64,000 nt of DNA, taken from Rhodanobacter sp. 67-28. Lineage in GTDB: Bacteria > Pseudomonadota > Gammaproteobacteria > Xanthomonadales > Rhodanobacteraceae. Numbering within the stretch: the stretch's first letter is position 1; each line of letters begins with the position of its first letter. Of the stretch, positions 27,763 to 38,578 are shown one piece after another. The stretch is taken from contig MKTU01000036.1 in NCBI GenBank assembly GCA_001898415.1, positions 124,001 to 188,000 on the forward strand, given 5' to 3'. The notes beneath the pieces were generated by a model. It saw only the letters and a program-made list of their open reading frames with translations, was not told the DNA's origin and did no database searches. The position numbers and the translations under genes were made by a program.

Positions 27763-28094
27763 GCCCTCTTCCTTGCCGCCTGCGCCTGCCGCCGCGCCGC
27801 GCGGGCCGCGGCCGCGAGATAGCCGCCGCTGCCCTGGTTGAGATAGCGCGCGACCCGCCCGATCGTGGTGATGCTGACCGCGGTGCGCTCGTGGATCTCC
27901 CGGTACGACACGCCTTCGAGCAGGAACGGCACCACCCGCCAGCGGTCCACCAGCACTTCGAGTTCCGCCGGCGTGCACAGGTCGCTGAGGAACGCGCCAA
28001 CTTCCTCGACGTTCTTCAGCGACAGCAACGCCTCGTACAGGCTCAGCTCGGCGGACTCGACGGGTGTTTCGGGATCAAGCGATCGACGCTTCAT
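27759..28094 (-). CDS. YerC/YecD-type TrpR-family regulator heading the his operon
   Basis: 111 aa, TrpR superfamily. All-helical, with ALLSLKNVEEVGAFLSDLCT followed by the HTH SYREIHERTAVSITTIGRVA and an Ala/Arg-rich tail. It is the first gene of the his operon, overlapping hisG. Its start codon lies in an 18-bp palindrome, which suggests autorepression and control of the his operon, plausibly with histidine as signal. That role is an inference from family and position. Confidence 0.85.
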   Translation of the reverse strand: MKRRSLDPETPVESAELSLYEALLSLKNVEEVGAFLSDLCTPAELEVLVDRWRVVPFLLEGVSYREIHERTAVSITTIGRVARYLNQGSGGYLAAAARAARRQAQAARKRA

Positions 28095-28111
28095 AATGTA
28101 TTAACGCATTA
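28094..28111. promoter_or_regulatory. Palindrome overlapping the YerC start (candidate his operator)
   Basis: TAATGTATTAACGCATTA, of form TAATGnnTTAAnnCATTA, symmetric in 14 of 18 positions. It shares one base with the ATG of the TrpR-family gene, in an A/T-rich patch unlike the surroundings. No separate ribosome-binding site is visible, so the message may be leaderless. Confidence 0.55.
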
Positions 28112-28194
28112 ACACAGTGGTGCGCATCATACACCCATGCGGCGCTGCCGCAACCCCCTCGTTCCTCGCCGCTCGCCTCGCATCCCGGAACCCG

Positions 28195-28233
28195 CATCCC
28201 GGCTCTCGACAGACGAATGCCCGGTCATCCCGG
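28195..28233. repeat. Dispersed repeat, copy 1 (GGCTCTCGACAGACGAATG)
   Basis: The segment ATCCCGGCTCTCGACAGACG continuing AATGCCCGGTCATCCCGG recurs at 44635-44672 with two substitutions. It lies in the gap between the his regulator and the THX gene (28112-28237), which otherwise holds no gene. In the second copy it sits inside a REP-like palindrome. Confidence 0.65.
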
Positions 28234-28237
28234 CCCC

Positions 28238-28271
28238 AAAAACATGAACCCCCGCCGAGGCGGGGGTTCAT
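28238..28271 (-). terminator. Terminator of the THX gene
   Basis: Perfect 13-bp inverted repeat (ATGAACCCCCGCC and complement, 2-base centre), followed on the minus strand by G and five T. Confidence 0.88.
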
Positions 28272-28296
28272 GGCAACACGGGAAAGCCGTGTCGAC

Positions 28297-28458
28297 TCAG
28301 GCGGACTTCTTGCGCGGGGCCGCCTTGCGGGTCGCCGGCGCCTTGGTCACCGTCGGCTTGGTGCCGGCCACGGCCGGGGCCAGCGCGTGCGCGCGCGTAT
28401 TGCCGTAGCTGCTGCGGTAGATCTTGCCGCGGCGGGTCTTGCGATCGCCCTTGCCCAT
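28297..28458 (-). CDS. 30S ribosomal protein THX-like
   Basis: 53 aa, very basic. The N-terminal MGKGDRKTRRGKIYRSSYGN matches the THX family, a short peptide that sits at the top of the 30S head. The Ala/Lys/Pro-rich tail (APATRKAAPRKKSA) is common in proteobacterial members. ATG 28458 has a strong RBS (AAGGAG, 6 bp away); the frame continues upstream without merit. It has its own terminator. Confidence 0.9.
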   Translation of the reverse strand: MGKGDRKTRRGKIYRSSYGNTRAHALAPAVAGTKPTVTKAPATRKAAPRKKSA

Positions 28459-28551
28459 GGGGAACTCCTTGATTCGATGGATGTACGGCCGTCCATCATA
28501 GCAGTGCGGCGGGCAACGCCATAGGCCACTCGCGTCCAGCCCCAACCAGCC

Positions 28552-28983
28552 TCAATGCGCGCATTGCGGGCCGTGCACGTGGACCTGGACACGGCGGTCG
28601 CGACGCAGGTTGACGAAGTGCGCGGCGGCCAGCAGCAGGCCGCCCGACGTGACCAGTGCGCTATGCACCAAGGTCAGTCCACCCTCGGCCCAGGTGACGC
28701 CGGAAATCAGCAGGAGCAACCCCGGGATGGCCAGCAGCAACGGCAAGGGTTGCTGGTGGCGCCGAAAGCCCCGCACCAGGGCGATCACCGCCAGCACGCA
28801 GGCAAACGCCACGAAACCCCGCTCGAAGCGATGGTCTGCCAGGAACTCCAGCCCGACCAGTGGCAGCGCGGCCAGGACGAAGGGCAGCAAGGCACAGTGG
28901 ATCGCGCACAGGAACGAGGCGATCGCGCCGATGCGATCGGCGCTCTGCCATCCACGCGATGTGCCTGTCTGCCCGGAATGCAT
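28552..28983 (-). CDS. MerC-domain inner membrane protein
   Basis: 143 aa, four predicted helices. The first helix carries FLCAIHCALLPF, the CxxHC-like pattern of MerC-family proteins, and the last residues are His/Cys-rich (HVHGPQCAH). MerC family members move mercury; here a Zur box directly upstream points to zinc. Likely a low-zinc-induced metal importer or homeostasis protein. Next gene upstream is zur itself. Confidence 0.82.
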   Translation of the reverse strand: MHSGQTGTSRGWQSADRIGAIASFLCAIHCALLPFVLAALPLVGLEFLADHRFERGFVAFACVLAVIALVRGFRRHQQPLPLLLAIPGLLLLISGVTWAEGGLTLVHSALVTSGGLLLAAAHFVNLRRDRRVQVHVHGPQCAH

Positions 28984-29032
28984 CTGCCTGCCTGCCGTCG
29001 CCGCGCGAGGCGGCCGGGGAATCTGGCCGGCA

Positions 29033-29047
29033 TGTTACATTATAACA
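29033..29047. promoter_or_regulatory. Zur box upstream of the MerC-like gene
   Basis: TGTTACATTATAACA, an almost perfect palindrome resembling the proteobacterial Zur operator (GTTATANTATAAC type). It lies 50 bp upstream of the MerC-like start and 32 bp beyond the zur stop. The zur gene itself is adjacent, which supports the call. Confidence 0.7.
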
Positions 29048-29078
29048 ATAGGTCGCGCTACCGGGCGATGGTCGCCGT

Positions 29079-29594
29079 TCAGGCTTTGCGGCAGGCCCGG
29101 CACAGACCGTGGACTTCCAGCGTCTGCGCCTGCGGCCGGAAACCCAGCGCGCGGGCCTGCGCCTCGATCAATTCGGCGACCCGTTCGTCGCAGACCTCCT
29201 GCGCGCTGGAACAGTTGTCGCAGATCAGAAATGGGACCTGATGCGCCTCGGTCGGATGGTGGCAGGAGACGAAGGCGTTGATCGACTCCAGCTTGTGGAT
29301 GAAGCCGTTCTCGAGCAGGAAATCCAGCGCGCGATAAACCGTGGGCGGAGCGGCATTGCCGTGCTGTTCGCGCAGCTGGTCGAGCAGTTCGTACGCCTTG
29401 ACCGGTATGCGAGATGCCGCGATCAGTTCCAGCACCTCCTTGCGCAGGGGGGTCAGACGCAGGCCCCGCTCCTCGCTGGCGTGTTCCACCGCACGCACGA
29501 AACCCTTCGCGTCATGATGGTGGTGCGGGTGGTGCGCGTGCGCGTTGTCGGCAACATCGTGGTTCAAAGCATTCACCTCGCCTCGATCATACAT
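29079..29594 (-). CDS. zur: Zinc uptake regulator Zur (Fur family)
   Basis: 171 aa. A His-rich N-terminus (HAHHPHHHHD) precedes the winged helix (LTPLRKEVLELI, PTVYRALDFLLENGFIHKL) and the dimer domain with metal ligands CHHPTEAHQ, CDNC and CRAC. These fit Zur better than Fur. ATG 29594 gives MYDRGEV; a TTG further in (about 29564), preceded by GAGGTGA, is a serious alternative start. It represses zinc-import genes when zinc is bound; the adjacent Zur box supports this. Confidence 0.87.
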   Translation of the reverse strand: MYDRGEVNALNHDVADNAHAHHPHHHHDAKGFVRAVEHASEERGLRLTPLRKEVLELIAASRIPVKAYELLDQLREQHGNAAPPTVYRALDFLLENGFIHKLESINAFVSCHHPTEAHQVPFLICDNCSSAQEVCDERVAELIEAQARALGFRPQAQTLEVHGLCRACRKA

Positions 29595-29609
29595 CCGCCA
29601 CCGCCCGCC

Positions 29610-29888
29610 TCAGCGCGACATCGGCGGCGGTTTCACGGCCGGCTGGCCGCGCGGCCTGCACAGGATCACGATCCAGCCGATCGGGCCGAGCACCCAGGAC
29701 CACAAGACCGCTTCCAGCACCCGGCCGCGCCACCAGCCGAGCAGCAGGCCCACGGCGACGAACAGCAGATTCCACCAGAACATGGCTGCCCAGGGCACCA
29801 TATTCAACAGATTGAAGAAGACGTGCCTGAACGCGCCGGGGGCGTCGAGATCGACGCCTTGGGTGGCGCGGGCCAGCAGCTCATCCAC
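29610..29888 (-). CDS. Small membrane protein of unknown function
   Basis: 92 aa from GTG 29888 (MDELLARATQGVDL). Two hydrophobic helices: MFWWNLLFVAVGLLLGWW and AVLWSWVLGPIGWIVIL, then a basic Pro-rich tail. No family recognised. It lies 35 bp after gltX and 15 bp before zur on the same strand, so probably in one transcript. The start is uncertain since no clear RBS is visible. Confidence 0.6.
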   Translation of the reverse strand: MDELLARATQGVDLDAPGAFRHVFFNLLNMVPWAAMFWWNLLFVAVGLLLGWWRGRVLEAVLWSWVLGPIGWIVILCRPRGQPAVKPPPMSR

Positions 29889-29923
29889 GGGGAGACTGGC
29901 GCCAGCTGCGCCGCGCCGCCAAC

Positions 29924-31324
29924 TCAGGCATGGGTCATGGCCATCGCGGCGTCGATGCGGCGGATCGCCTCCTCGCGCCCGGTGAGATAGATCGTGTCCT
30001 CGATCGAGGGCGAGACCTGGGTACCGGTCATCGCGACCCGCAGCGGCTGCGCCACCTTGCCCATGCCCAACTCCAGCTGCGCCGCCACCTGCTCGATGAC
30101 CAGGTGGATCGCCGCCGGCTTCCACTCGCACGCACTCAGCAGCGTCTTCGCCGCCGCCAGCACGCCCGGGGCACCGGCATTGCCGAGATGCTTCGCCACC
30201 GCCTTGTCGTCCCAGGCAGTGATCGGGCCGTACCAGATCTTCGCCCGCTCGGCCATTTCCTTCAGCGTGTGCACGCGCTCGCGCAGCGCCACGATGACCT
30301 CGATCGGCGCGGGGCCTTGCGCGACGTCCACGCCGGCGCGCTGCAGGTGCCATTCGAACTCGGCCAGGAACGACTGCGGCTCGTCGGTCTTCAGGTAATG
30401 CTGGTTCAGCCACGCCAGCTTCTCGGTGTCGAAGCGCGAGGCCGCCTTGTTGACGTCGGCGATGTCGAACAGCGCGATCATCTCCTCGCGCGAGAAGATC
30501 TCCTGATCGCCATGCGACCAGCCCAGCCGCACCAGGTAGTTGAGGATCGCGTGGGGCAGGAAACCCTGCTCGCGATAATCCATCACGCTGACCGCGTTGG
30601 TGCGCTTGGACAGCTTCTTGCCTTCCTTGTCCAGGATCATCGGCAGGTGCGCGAACTCCGGCACCGGCGCGCCGAGCGCGTGATAGATGTTGATCTGCCG
30701 CGGCGTGTTGTTGACGTGATCGTCGCCGCGGATCACCTCGGTGACGCCCATGTCGATGTCGTCGACCACCACGGCGAAGTTGTAGGTCGGCCAGCCATCG
30801 GAGCGAAAGATCACCAGGTCGTCCAGCTCGCTGTTGGCGATCTCGATGCGGCCCTTGACCTTGTCCTCGAATACCACCGAGCCTTCGATCGGGTTGCGGA
30901 AGCGGATCACCCGGTTGGGGTCGTCGCGGCACGCCTCGTTGCGATCGCGGTAGTAACCGTTGTAGCGCGGTTTCTCGCCGGCCTGCATGGCCGCCTCGCG
31001 CATCGTCTCGATTTCCTCCTTGCTCTCGTAGGCGTAGTAGGCCTTGCCGGCGGCGACCAGTTGGTCGGCGACCTGCCTGTATCGGTCGAGTCGCCGGGTC
31101 TGGTAGAACGGGCCCTCGTCGGCATCGAGGCCGAGCCAGTGCATGGCGTCGAGGATCGCCTGCACCGCCGCGTCTGTGGAACGTTCGCGATCGGTATCCT
31201 CGATGCGCAGAATGAACTGTCCGCCGCGACGACGCGCCTCCAGCCAGCAATACAGCGCGGTGCGCGCGCCGCCGATGTGCAGGAAGCCGGTGGGGCTGGG
31301 AGCGAAACGGGTACGGACGGCCAT
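29924..31324 (-). CDS. gltX: Glutamyl-tRNA synthetase
   Basis: 466 aa class I aminoacyl-tRNA synthetase. HIGH motif variant in [20 protein letters not shown] variant in KKLSKRTN, and the conserved VRFAPSPTG-type start ([14 protein letters not shown]). It charges tRNA-Glu. It is divergent from the outer-membrane protein gene, with 26 bp between starts. Confidence 0.97.
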   Translation of the reverse strand: MAVRTRFAPSPTGFLHIGGARTALYCWLEARRRGGQFILRIEDTDRERSTDAAVQAILDAMHWLGLDADEGPFYQTRRLDRYRQVADQLVAAGKAYYAYESKEEIETMREAAMQAGEKPRYNGYYRDRNEACRDDPNRVIRFRNPIEGSVVFEDKVKGRIEIANSELDDLVIFRSDGWPTYNFAVVVDDIDMGVTEVIRGDDHVNNTPRQINIYHALGAPVPEFAHLPMILDKEGKKLSKRTNAVSVMDYREQGFLPHAILNYLVRLGWSHGDQEIFSREEMIALFDIADVNKAASRFDTEKLAWLNQHYLKTDEPQSFLAEFEWHLQRAGVDVAQGPAPIEVIVALRERVHTLKEMAERAKIWYGPITAWDDKAVAKHLGNAGAPGVLAAAKTLLSACEWKPAAIHLVIEQVAAQLELGMGKVAQPLRVAMTGTQVSPSIEDTIYLTGREEAIRRIDAAMAMTHA

Positions 31325-31350
31325 GATGTTCCGGACAACAAGGAGAAACG

Positions 31351-32154
31351 ATGGATTTTAACCGATACCGCGGGCAGCGCCGGCCTCGCATGCGCGCCCT
31401 GCCCACCTCCATGCTCGCGCTGGCGCTGCTTGTCGCCGCCGCACCCGCAAGGGCGGAGAACCCCGGTTTCGACCGCCCCGGCTACGGCTTCACGCCGGGC
31501 GTGCTGGCCGCTGGCGAGGCAATCCTCGAACAAGGCCTGCCGGACTGGAGCCGCGACCGGCAGGATGGCGTCACCGTGTCGCAGTACACCGCCGACAGCT
31601 TGCTGCGCATCGGGCTCGGCGGGCCGTTGGAAATGCAATTGGGCAGCGACTCCTGGAACGTGCTGCGGCAAGCCAGCCCGGGCGGCAGCGTGCACAGGGA
31701 AGGCCGCGGCGACAGCCAGCTGGGGCTGAAGCTGGCGCTGCCGTCGAGCCATGCGGGCTTCAGCTGGGGCCTGCTGGGCAGCGTCACCTTCACCGACGGC
31801 GAGCGGGAGTTCCGCGGCGACCATCGCCAGTACCTGCTCGGCGCGCAGTTCAACCTGGATGTCAGCGAGCGCCACTCGCTGGGCCTTTACCTGGAGAACG
31901 TGCGCCGCGGCGGCGCCGACAGCCCCACCGTGGCGCTGGACGACAGCCATGCGCTGTCGTCGGCGCTGACCCTGTACACCGAACTCGCCTGGCAGCACCT
32001 GCCCGGCGAGGGCAGCGGCAGCCTCGCCGGTGCCGGCGTGCAGTGGATGGTCACGCCCCGCGTGCAACTGGACGCGGGCTTCGACCATCGCCTGCGCGGC
32101 TCGGCAAACCAGTGGCAGGGCAATCTGGGCGTGTCGATCTACTTCGGCGACTGA
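31351..32154 (+). CDS. Outer-membrane beta-barrel protein (MetA/phenol-degradation-like)
   Basis: 267 aa. Signal-like region in residues 15-31 ([17 protein letters not shown]). The mature part has repeated amphipathic strands ending in an aromatic-rich C-terminus ([10 protein letters not shown]), typical of outer-membrane barrels of the MetA-pathway/transporter family. ATG 31351 has a good RBS (AGGAGA), giving a longer n-region. Substrate is unknown. Confidence 0.72.
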   Translation: MDFNRYRGQRRPRMRALPTSMLALALLVAAAPARAENPGFDRPGYGFTPGVLAAGEAILEQGLPDWSRDRQDGVTVSQYTADSLLRIGLGGPLEMQLGSDSWNVLRQASPGGSVHREGRGDSQLGLKLALPSSHAGFSWGLLGSVTFTDGEREFRGDHRQYLLGAQFNLDVSERHSLGLYLENVRRGGADSPTVALDDSHALSSALTLYTELAWQHLPGEGSGSLAGAGVQWMVTPRVQLDAGFDHRLRGSANQWQGNLGVSIYFGD

Positions 32155-32175
32155 TTGCGTCGCACGCCCCCGCGA

Positions 32176-32610
32176 TTACTTGACGTGGACGGTGATCTTC
32201 TTCGACACCACCGCCGGCACGAACGGCACATGATTCGCGTCCCCCAGCTCCAGTTGCAGAGTATGCGTACCCGGGGCCAGCTTCAGCGTGGTCTGGGTCT
32301 GTCCGCCGCCGAAATGGATGTGGTTGGCGTCGGCCGGAATCGGCTGGCCGGCGGCGGGCAAGGTCTTCACGTCGACCAGCAGGTGATGATGGCCGGTGTG
32401 CTCCCTGGTCACGCCCGCTGGCGCCACGCCCATGCCCTCGAGGCCGAAGCGCACGGTGAATTCCTGGCCGACGGTGGCGCCGTCCGCGGGCGAGATGATG
32501 TAGACCCTGGCGGCGGCCGGCGCCGACGTGCCCGGCAGCGCAGGTGCTTCGGCTGCCATCGCGACAATGGCCAGACCGGTGAGGGCGAGAATGAGCAGGA
32601 TGCGATTCAT
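32176..32610 (-). CDS. DUF4399 periplasmic protein
   Basis: 144 aa. Signal peptide (1-20, ends AMA). The domain has VYIISPADGATVGQEFTVRF, EHTGHHHLLVD and NHIHFGGGQTQTTLKLAPGTH; the His-rich motifs are typical of DUF4399 and suggest metal binding, but no function is established. ATG 32610 has an RBS (GGAGG). It faces the barrel protein, with 21 bp between stops. Confidence 0.85.
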   Translation of the reverse strand: MNRILLILALTGLAIVAMAAEAPALPGTSAPAAARVYIISPADGATVGQEFTVRFGLEGMGVAPAGVTREHTGHHHLLVDVKTLPAAGQPIPADANHIHFGGGQTQTTLKLAPGTHTLQLELGDANHVPFVPAVVSKKITVHVK

Positions 32611-32728
32611 CGAGGGAACCTCCAGCAAAGGGGAACTCCCAGTGTAAGCGCTGCACCGCGCCGCCGCCCACTGTGCGCAATATGCTCACGCCGTCGTGGC
32701 TGCCTTTGCGCTCAAGCAGATAGCGAAT

Positions 32729-32888
32729 TTGTCCACAGGCTTTGCCGAACGTGCTCCACAGTCGCTGTGGAAAACTCTCGCGCGGTTGCTCAGAAAATCA
32801 TCAAGGCGTGGCAAGTCATTGCCGGCAAAGGACGAAGCGCGGTTGTCCACAGGCTTGTACAGCGACGGCGCACAGAAGCTGTGGAAAA
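32729..32888. repeat. Cluster of four DnaA-box-like sequences in a gene-free region
   Basis: The 340-bp gap between the DUF4399 start and the accD stop has no convincing gene. It holds two copies of an inverted pair: TTGTCCACAGGC at 32729 and 32843, and GCTGTGGAAAAC at 32764 and 32878 (reverse TTTTCCACA). All four differ from the DnaA box TTATCCACA at one position. A fifth partial site (GCTCCACA) lies at 32753. The spacing of the pairs is 28 and 28 bp. Confidence 0.6.
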
Positions 32889-32951
32889 CCCGGCCCGCGA
32901 TACGACGATGCCGCCCGTGGGCGGCATCGCTCCGCGACACGCGACGCGCGC

Positions 32952-33821
<870 letters not shown>

Positions 33822-33861
33822 CGCAATACCTCAAACTTTCGAGACGGCCGGGTCGACCGCC

Positions 33862-34662
33862 TCAGCGTGCATCCAGCGCCGCGCGGATCGGCTGCAGGAA
33901 ACTGCGCACACGACCCGTGATATCCGCCGCGTCCGTGGCCGCCGCCAGGCTTTCGACCAGCGCGCTGCCGATGACGACCGCGTCAGCGAAGCCGCCGATC
34001 GCTGCGGCGCTGGCCGCATCGCGAATGCCGAACCCCACCGCCACCGGCGTACCGGCGAGGCTCCTGACTTCGGCAACGCGCTCGGCAATCTCGCTGACGC
34101 TCAACTGCGCCGCTCCGGTGACGCCAGCGAACGATACATAATACAGGAAGCCTTCCGCCGAGCTGCACAACTGCGCCATACGCGCAGGTGCGGTGGTGGG
34201 CGCGGCGAGCAGGATCTGCTGCAACCCCGCCTCGCGCAGCGACTGCAGCACGGTCGACTCCTCCAGCGGACAATCGACCAGCAGCACGCCATCGACGCCG
34301 GCCGCCACGGCCTCCTGTGCGAAGCGCGCGTAGCCGTGGATCTCCAGCGGGTTCAGATAGCCCATCAGCACGATCGGGGTTTCCGCATCGCGTTCGCGAA
34401 ATGCATGCACCCAGCCCAGCACCTGCGCGAGACCGACGCCCTTGGCGATCGCCCGCTCACTGGCGTGCTGGATCACCGGGCCGTCTGCCATCGGATCGGA
34501 AAACGGCACGCCCAGCTCGATCAGGTCTGCCCCCGATTCCACCAGCGCATGCATCATCGCCACCATGTGCTGCGGCGAGGGATCGCCCGCGGTGACGAAC
34601 GGGATCAGGCCGGTGCGGCCGGTGGCCTTGAGTTGGGCGAAGCGGGTGTCAATGCGGCTCAT
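33862..34662 (-). CDS. trpA: Tryptophan synthase alpha subunit
   Basis: 266 aa TIM barrel. Catalytic Glu in ADLIELGVPFSDP and Asp in LLVDCPLEES; the phosphate loop is VGFGIRD. It cleaves indole-glycerol-phosphate and channels indole to TrpB. The DNA before the ATG (TCATTACTCACTCCTGTCTT on the minus strand) is a pyrimidine-rich arm of a repeat and offers no purine ribosome-binding site, so translation may be weak or depend on other signals. Confidence 0.97.
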   Translation of the reverse strand: MSRIDTRFAQLKATGRTGLIPFVTAGDPSPQHMVAMMHALVESGADLIELGVPFSDPMADGPVIQHASERAIAKGVGLAQVLGWVHAFRERDAETPIVLMGYLNPLEIHGYARFAQEAVAAGVDGVLLVDCPLEESTVLQSLREAGLQQILLAAPTTAPARMAQLCSSAEGFLYYVSFAGVTGAAQLSVSEIAERVAEVRSLAGTPVAVGFGIRDAASAAAIGGFADAVVIGSALVESLAAATDAADITGRVRSFLQPIRAALDAR

Positions 34663-34667
34663 AAGAC

Positions 34668-34775
34668 AGGAGTGAGTAATGAGAAGTGAGAAATGAAAGA
34701 GATCTCGGGCGGGTCTGAGCGGTTCTGGAGTGCGAGACTTCCTCTCACTTCTCACTCCTCTCCACTCACTCCTCG

Positions 34776-34776
<1 letters not shown>
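34668..34776. repeat. Purine-rich inverted repeat, copy 2 (trpB-trpA junction)
   Basis: Left arm AGGAGTGAGTAATGAGAAGT..., right arm (complement) GCGAGGAGTGAGTGGAGAGG.... It fills the whole trpB-trpA gap, and the TAG stop of trpB touches its outer end. Same family as 21235 and 46198. Confidence 0.8.
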
Positions 34777-35987
<1,211 letters not shown>

Positions 35988-36045
35988 GGGGTCACTCGGG
36001 GATGGGCATGCCGCACTGCGGCAAGCGACCATCTTAGCGGATAGT

Positions 36046-37050
36046 TCACAGATAACGCCGGATGGTTTCCCGGAACTCGGCCAGTTGCCCCGGCGTGAGC
36101 GCGCCGAGTATCCCGCGCCGCTCGGCGGGGATGTGCGCGGCGGGGTCGTCGTCGCCGAAGACGTAGTGATCCAGCAGGCCTTTCCACGCCGCCCGCTCTG
36201 CCGGCGGCAACGCGCGGAACACGAGGATGCAGTGCATCAGGCAGCCCAGCGCCGTGGCCGGTGCGTCGCCCCCGGCCGGCACCGGTTTCCACCAGTAGTT
36301 CACCAGCGCATTGATCTGCTCCAGCGACTCGACGTGGTGCCACCACATCGGCGGGATGTAGATCGCGTCGCCGGGATGCAGTTCGGCCACCTGTGCCGCG
36401 GCCAGCGCATCTTTCAAGCGCGGATAACGCGGATCGTCGGGACGATCCAGCCGCGCCATGCCGATCGCCGCGCCGGTCGGCGCGAAATCCAGCGGGCCGA
36501 CATAGAGATTGCGCACCTGCTCCGGGGCGAACAGGGTGAAGCGCCGCACCCCGCACGCCACACAGGCGACGTTGTGGTACTCGTCGAAATGCGCCGGCGT
36601 GGTGACCTTGTTGCCGATCCAGATGCGCGGCTGGATCGCCTTGTCGATGAAGGGAACCGCATGATCCTCCAGCAGTCCGGGCAGGCAGTCGGCGATCAGC
36701 GCGCTCTGCATCGCCAGCCCCGGCGGATTGTCCTGGCGGCTGTAGGCCGCCAGCCGCTGCAGGCCCCGGGTGATCGAGACGCGGTGATGCGCGTAGTTGA
36801 AACCGTCGACATTCGCGTTGTAGCCGATCACGCCGCCCTCGCCTGCCGGCATCAGCAGCGCGTCGACCTCGCGGCCGTTGTCCAGCTTCGCCAGGCCTTG
36901 CGCAAAGGCGGTGTCCGACCGCCGCGACCACGCCACCATCGGCCAGTCGCGGCAGAGGCCGCGGATCACCAGCGGGCGGGCACGATCCACCAGGCCCGCG
37001 AGTTCGAGTGCTTGCCCGGCGCCGCGATATTCCTCGATCACTCCCGGCAT
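36046..37050 (-). CDS. Cupin_8 / JmjC-like Fe(II)-2-oxoglutarate oxygenase
   Basis: 334 aa. Jelly-roll core with Fe ligands in THFDEYHN-type sequence [17 protein letters not shown] and distal His in MWWHHVES, with [11 protein letters not shown] before it, as in FIH/JmjC-type hydroxylases of the cupin_8 family. These hydroxylate protein side chains; the target is unknown. It overlaps trpF by 13 bp and precedes trpB, so is embedded in the trp gene block, as seen in xanthomonads by my recollection. Confidence 0.85.
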   Translation of the reverse strand: MPGVIEEYRGAGQALELAGLVDRARPLVIRGLCRDWPMVAWSRRSDTAFAQGLAKLDNGREVDALLMPAGEGGVIGYNANVDGFNYAHHRVSITRGLQRLAAYSRQDNPPGLAMQSALIADCLPGLLEDHAVPFIDKAIQPRIWIGNKVTTPAHFDEYHNVACVACGVRRFTLFAPEQVRNLYVGPLDFAPTGAAIGMARLDRPDDPRYPRLKDALAAAQVAELHPGDAIYIPPMWWHHVESLEQINALVNYWWKPVPAGGDAPATALGCLMHCILVFRALPPAERAAWKGLLDHYVFGDDDPAAHIPAERRGILGALTPGQLAEFRETIRRYL

Positions 37051-37679
37051 GCCGCCTGCTCCGCGTCGGCCGCGCGCACCGCGCGGATGAAGGCTTCGAG
37101 CCGCGCCGCGTCCTTGATCCCCGGTGCCGATTCCACTCCGCTGGCCACATCCACCGCCCACGGACGTGCCGCACGCACCGCATCGCCCACGTTGCCGGCG
37201 TGCAGGCCACCGGCCAGGATCAGCGGCTGCGCCAGATTGCCGGGCAGCAACGACCAGTCGAACGCCTTGCCGCTGCCGCCCGCCTCGCCGGGTGCATGGC
37301 CGTCCAGCAACAGGCCGGCGGCGCGCGGGTAATCGCGCAGGCGCGGCAGCGCCGCAGCGCCATCGCCCATCGCGATCGCCTTGACGAAGGGGCGATCGAA
37401 CCGTGCGCACCAGTCGTCGCCCTCATCGCCATGGAACTGCAGCAGCGCGGGATCGACTTCATCGACCACCTGCCGCACCAGCGCCGCCGCGTCGTCCATG
37501 AACAGGGCCACCGTGGCGATGAACGGCGGCAGCGCCGCGACGATCTCGCGCGCACGCGCCAGCGTCACCTGCCGCTTGCTGCGCGCGGTGAACACCAGGC
37601 CGATCGCATCGGCGCCGAGCCGCGCGGCGAGCAGCGCATCCTCGACGCGGGTCATGCCACAGCATTTGATGCGGGTCAC
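37038..37679 (-). CDS. trpF: Phosphoribosylanthranilate isomerase
   Basis: 213 aa TIM barrel starting at GTG 37679 ([19 protein letters not shown]). Catalytic Cys in KCCGMT and Asp in [21 protein letters not shown] is the phosphate loop. It isomerises PRA to CdRP in tryptophan synthesis. Its start overlaps the truA stop (GTGA), and its end overlaps the cupin_8 gene. Confidence 0.96.
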   Translation of the reverse strand: MTRIKCCGMTRVEDALLAARLGADAIGLVFTARSKRQVTLARAREIVAALPPFIATVALFMDDAAALVRQVVDEVDPALLQFHGDEGDDWCARFDRPFVKAIAMGDGAAALPRLRDYPRAAGLLLDGHAPGEAGGSGKAFDWSLLPGNLAQPLILAGGLHAGNVGDAVRAARPWAVDVASGVESAPGIKDAARLEAFIRAVRAADAEQAACRE

Positions 37680-38458
37680 GGGCCGGCTCCCGTCAGGCAG
37701 ACTTCGGTGGGCAGGCCCCAGTGTGCCTCGTAGCGCGGGCCGATGAAGGTCAGCCCCGAGGCCGGCGCAGTCGGTCCGGCCACCTGGCGGTCGCGGCCGG
37801 CGAGCAGTTCGGCCATCCATTCCACCGGCTGCTCGCCGCGACCGACCAGCAGCAGCGAACCCGCGATGTTGCGCACCATGTGGTGCAGGAAGGCGTTGGC
37901 CTCGATCTCCAGCATGACGTGCTCGCCCTCGCGGCGAACGCTGATCTCGAGCACCGAGCGCCGCGGGTGCGGCGCCTGGCACGACAGCGCCCGGAATGCG
38001 CTGAAGTCGTGCTCGCCCAGCAAGGATTGCGCGGCTTCGTGCATGCGCTGCGCGTCCAGCGGCAGGCGCTCCCAGGTGACGTAGCGCGCGTCCAGCGCGG
38101 CGCGCACCGGCCGGTTGAGGATGTGGTAGCGATAACGGCGGCTGCGCGCGGAGAAGCGCGCGTGGAAGCTGTCCGGCACCGGTTGCGCCCACAACACGGC
38201 CACGCTGGCCGGCAGGTTCGAGCACGCGCCCAGCACCCAGCCGCGCAATTCGCGGCGTGCATCGGTATCGAAATGCACCACCTGGCAGCGGCCGTGGACG
38301 CCGGCGTCGGTGCGTCCTGCGCAACTGACCAGCACCGGATGGGCCGCCACTTTCGACAAGGCCTCCTCCACTGCGCCCTGCACGCTCGGCCCTTCGGTCA
38401 GGCGTTGCCAGCCGAAGAAATCGGTGCCGTCATACTCGATGCCGAGGGCGATGCGCAT
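37676..38458 (-). CDS. truA: tRNA pseudouridine(38-40) synthase
   Basis: 260 aa. Catalytic Asp in [24 protein letters not shown] at the N-terminus and [16 protein letters not shown] at the C-terminus are conserved in TruA. It modifies uridines 38-40 in the tRNA anticodon arm. Translationally coupled to trpF. Confidence 0.97.
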   Translation of the reverse strand: MRIALGIEYDGTDFFGWQRLTEGPSVQGAVEEALSKVAAHPVLVSCAGRTDAGVHGRCQVVHFDTDARRELRGWVLGACSNLPASVAVLWAQPVPDSFHARFSARSRRYRYHILNRPVRAALDARYVTWERLPLDAQRMHEAAQSLLGEHDFSAFRALSCQAPHPRRSVLEISVRREGEHVMLEIEANAFLHHMVRNIAGSLLLVGRGEQPVEWMAELLAGRDRQVAGPTAPASGLTFIGPRYEAHWGLPTEVCLTGAGP

Positions 38459-38523
38459 GGATGCCGCAGATCCGGAAGGAAGCGTCGAAGATTAGCAGGC
38501 AGGCACCGACGTCATGCCCGCCG

Positions 38524-38553
38524 AAAAGAAATCGGGCCGGCAAGGCCGGCCCG
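38524..38553 (-). terminator. Terminator of fimV
   Basis: Nine-bp stem CGGGCCGGC with a 3-base loop; on the minus strand it is followed by ATTTCTTTT. It lies 26 bp after the fimV stop. Confidence 0.85.
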
Positions 38554-38578
38554 GTTCCGTCCCGTTCGCGATGCGATC

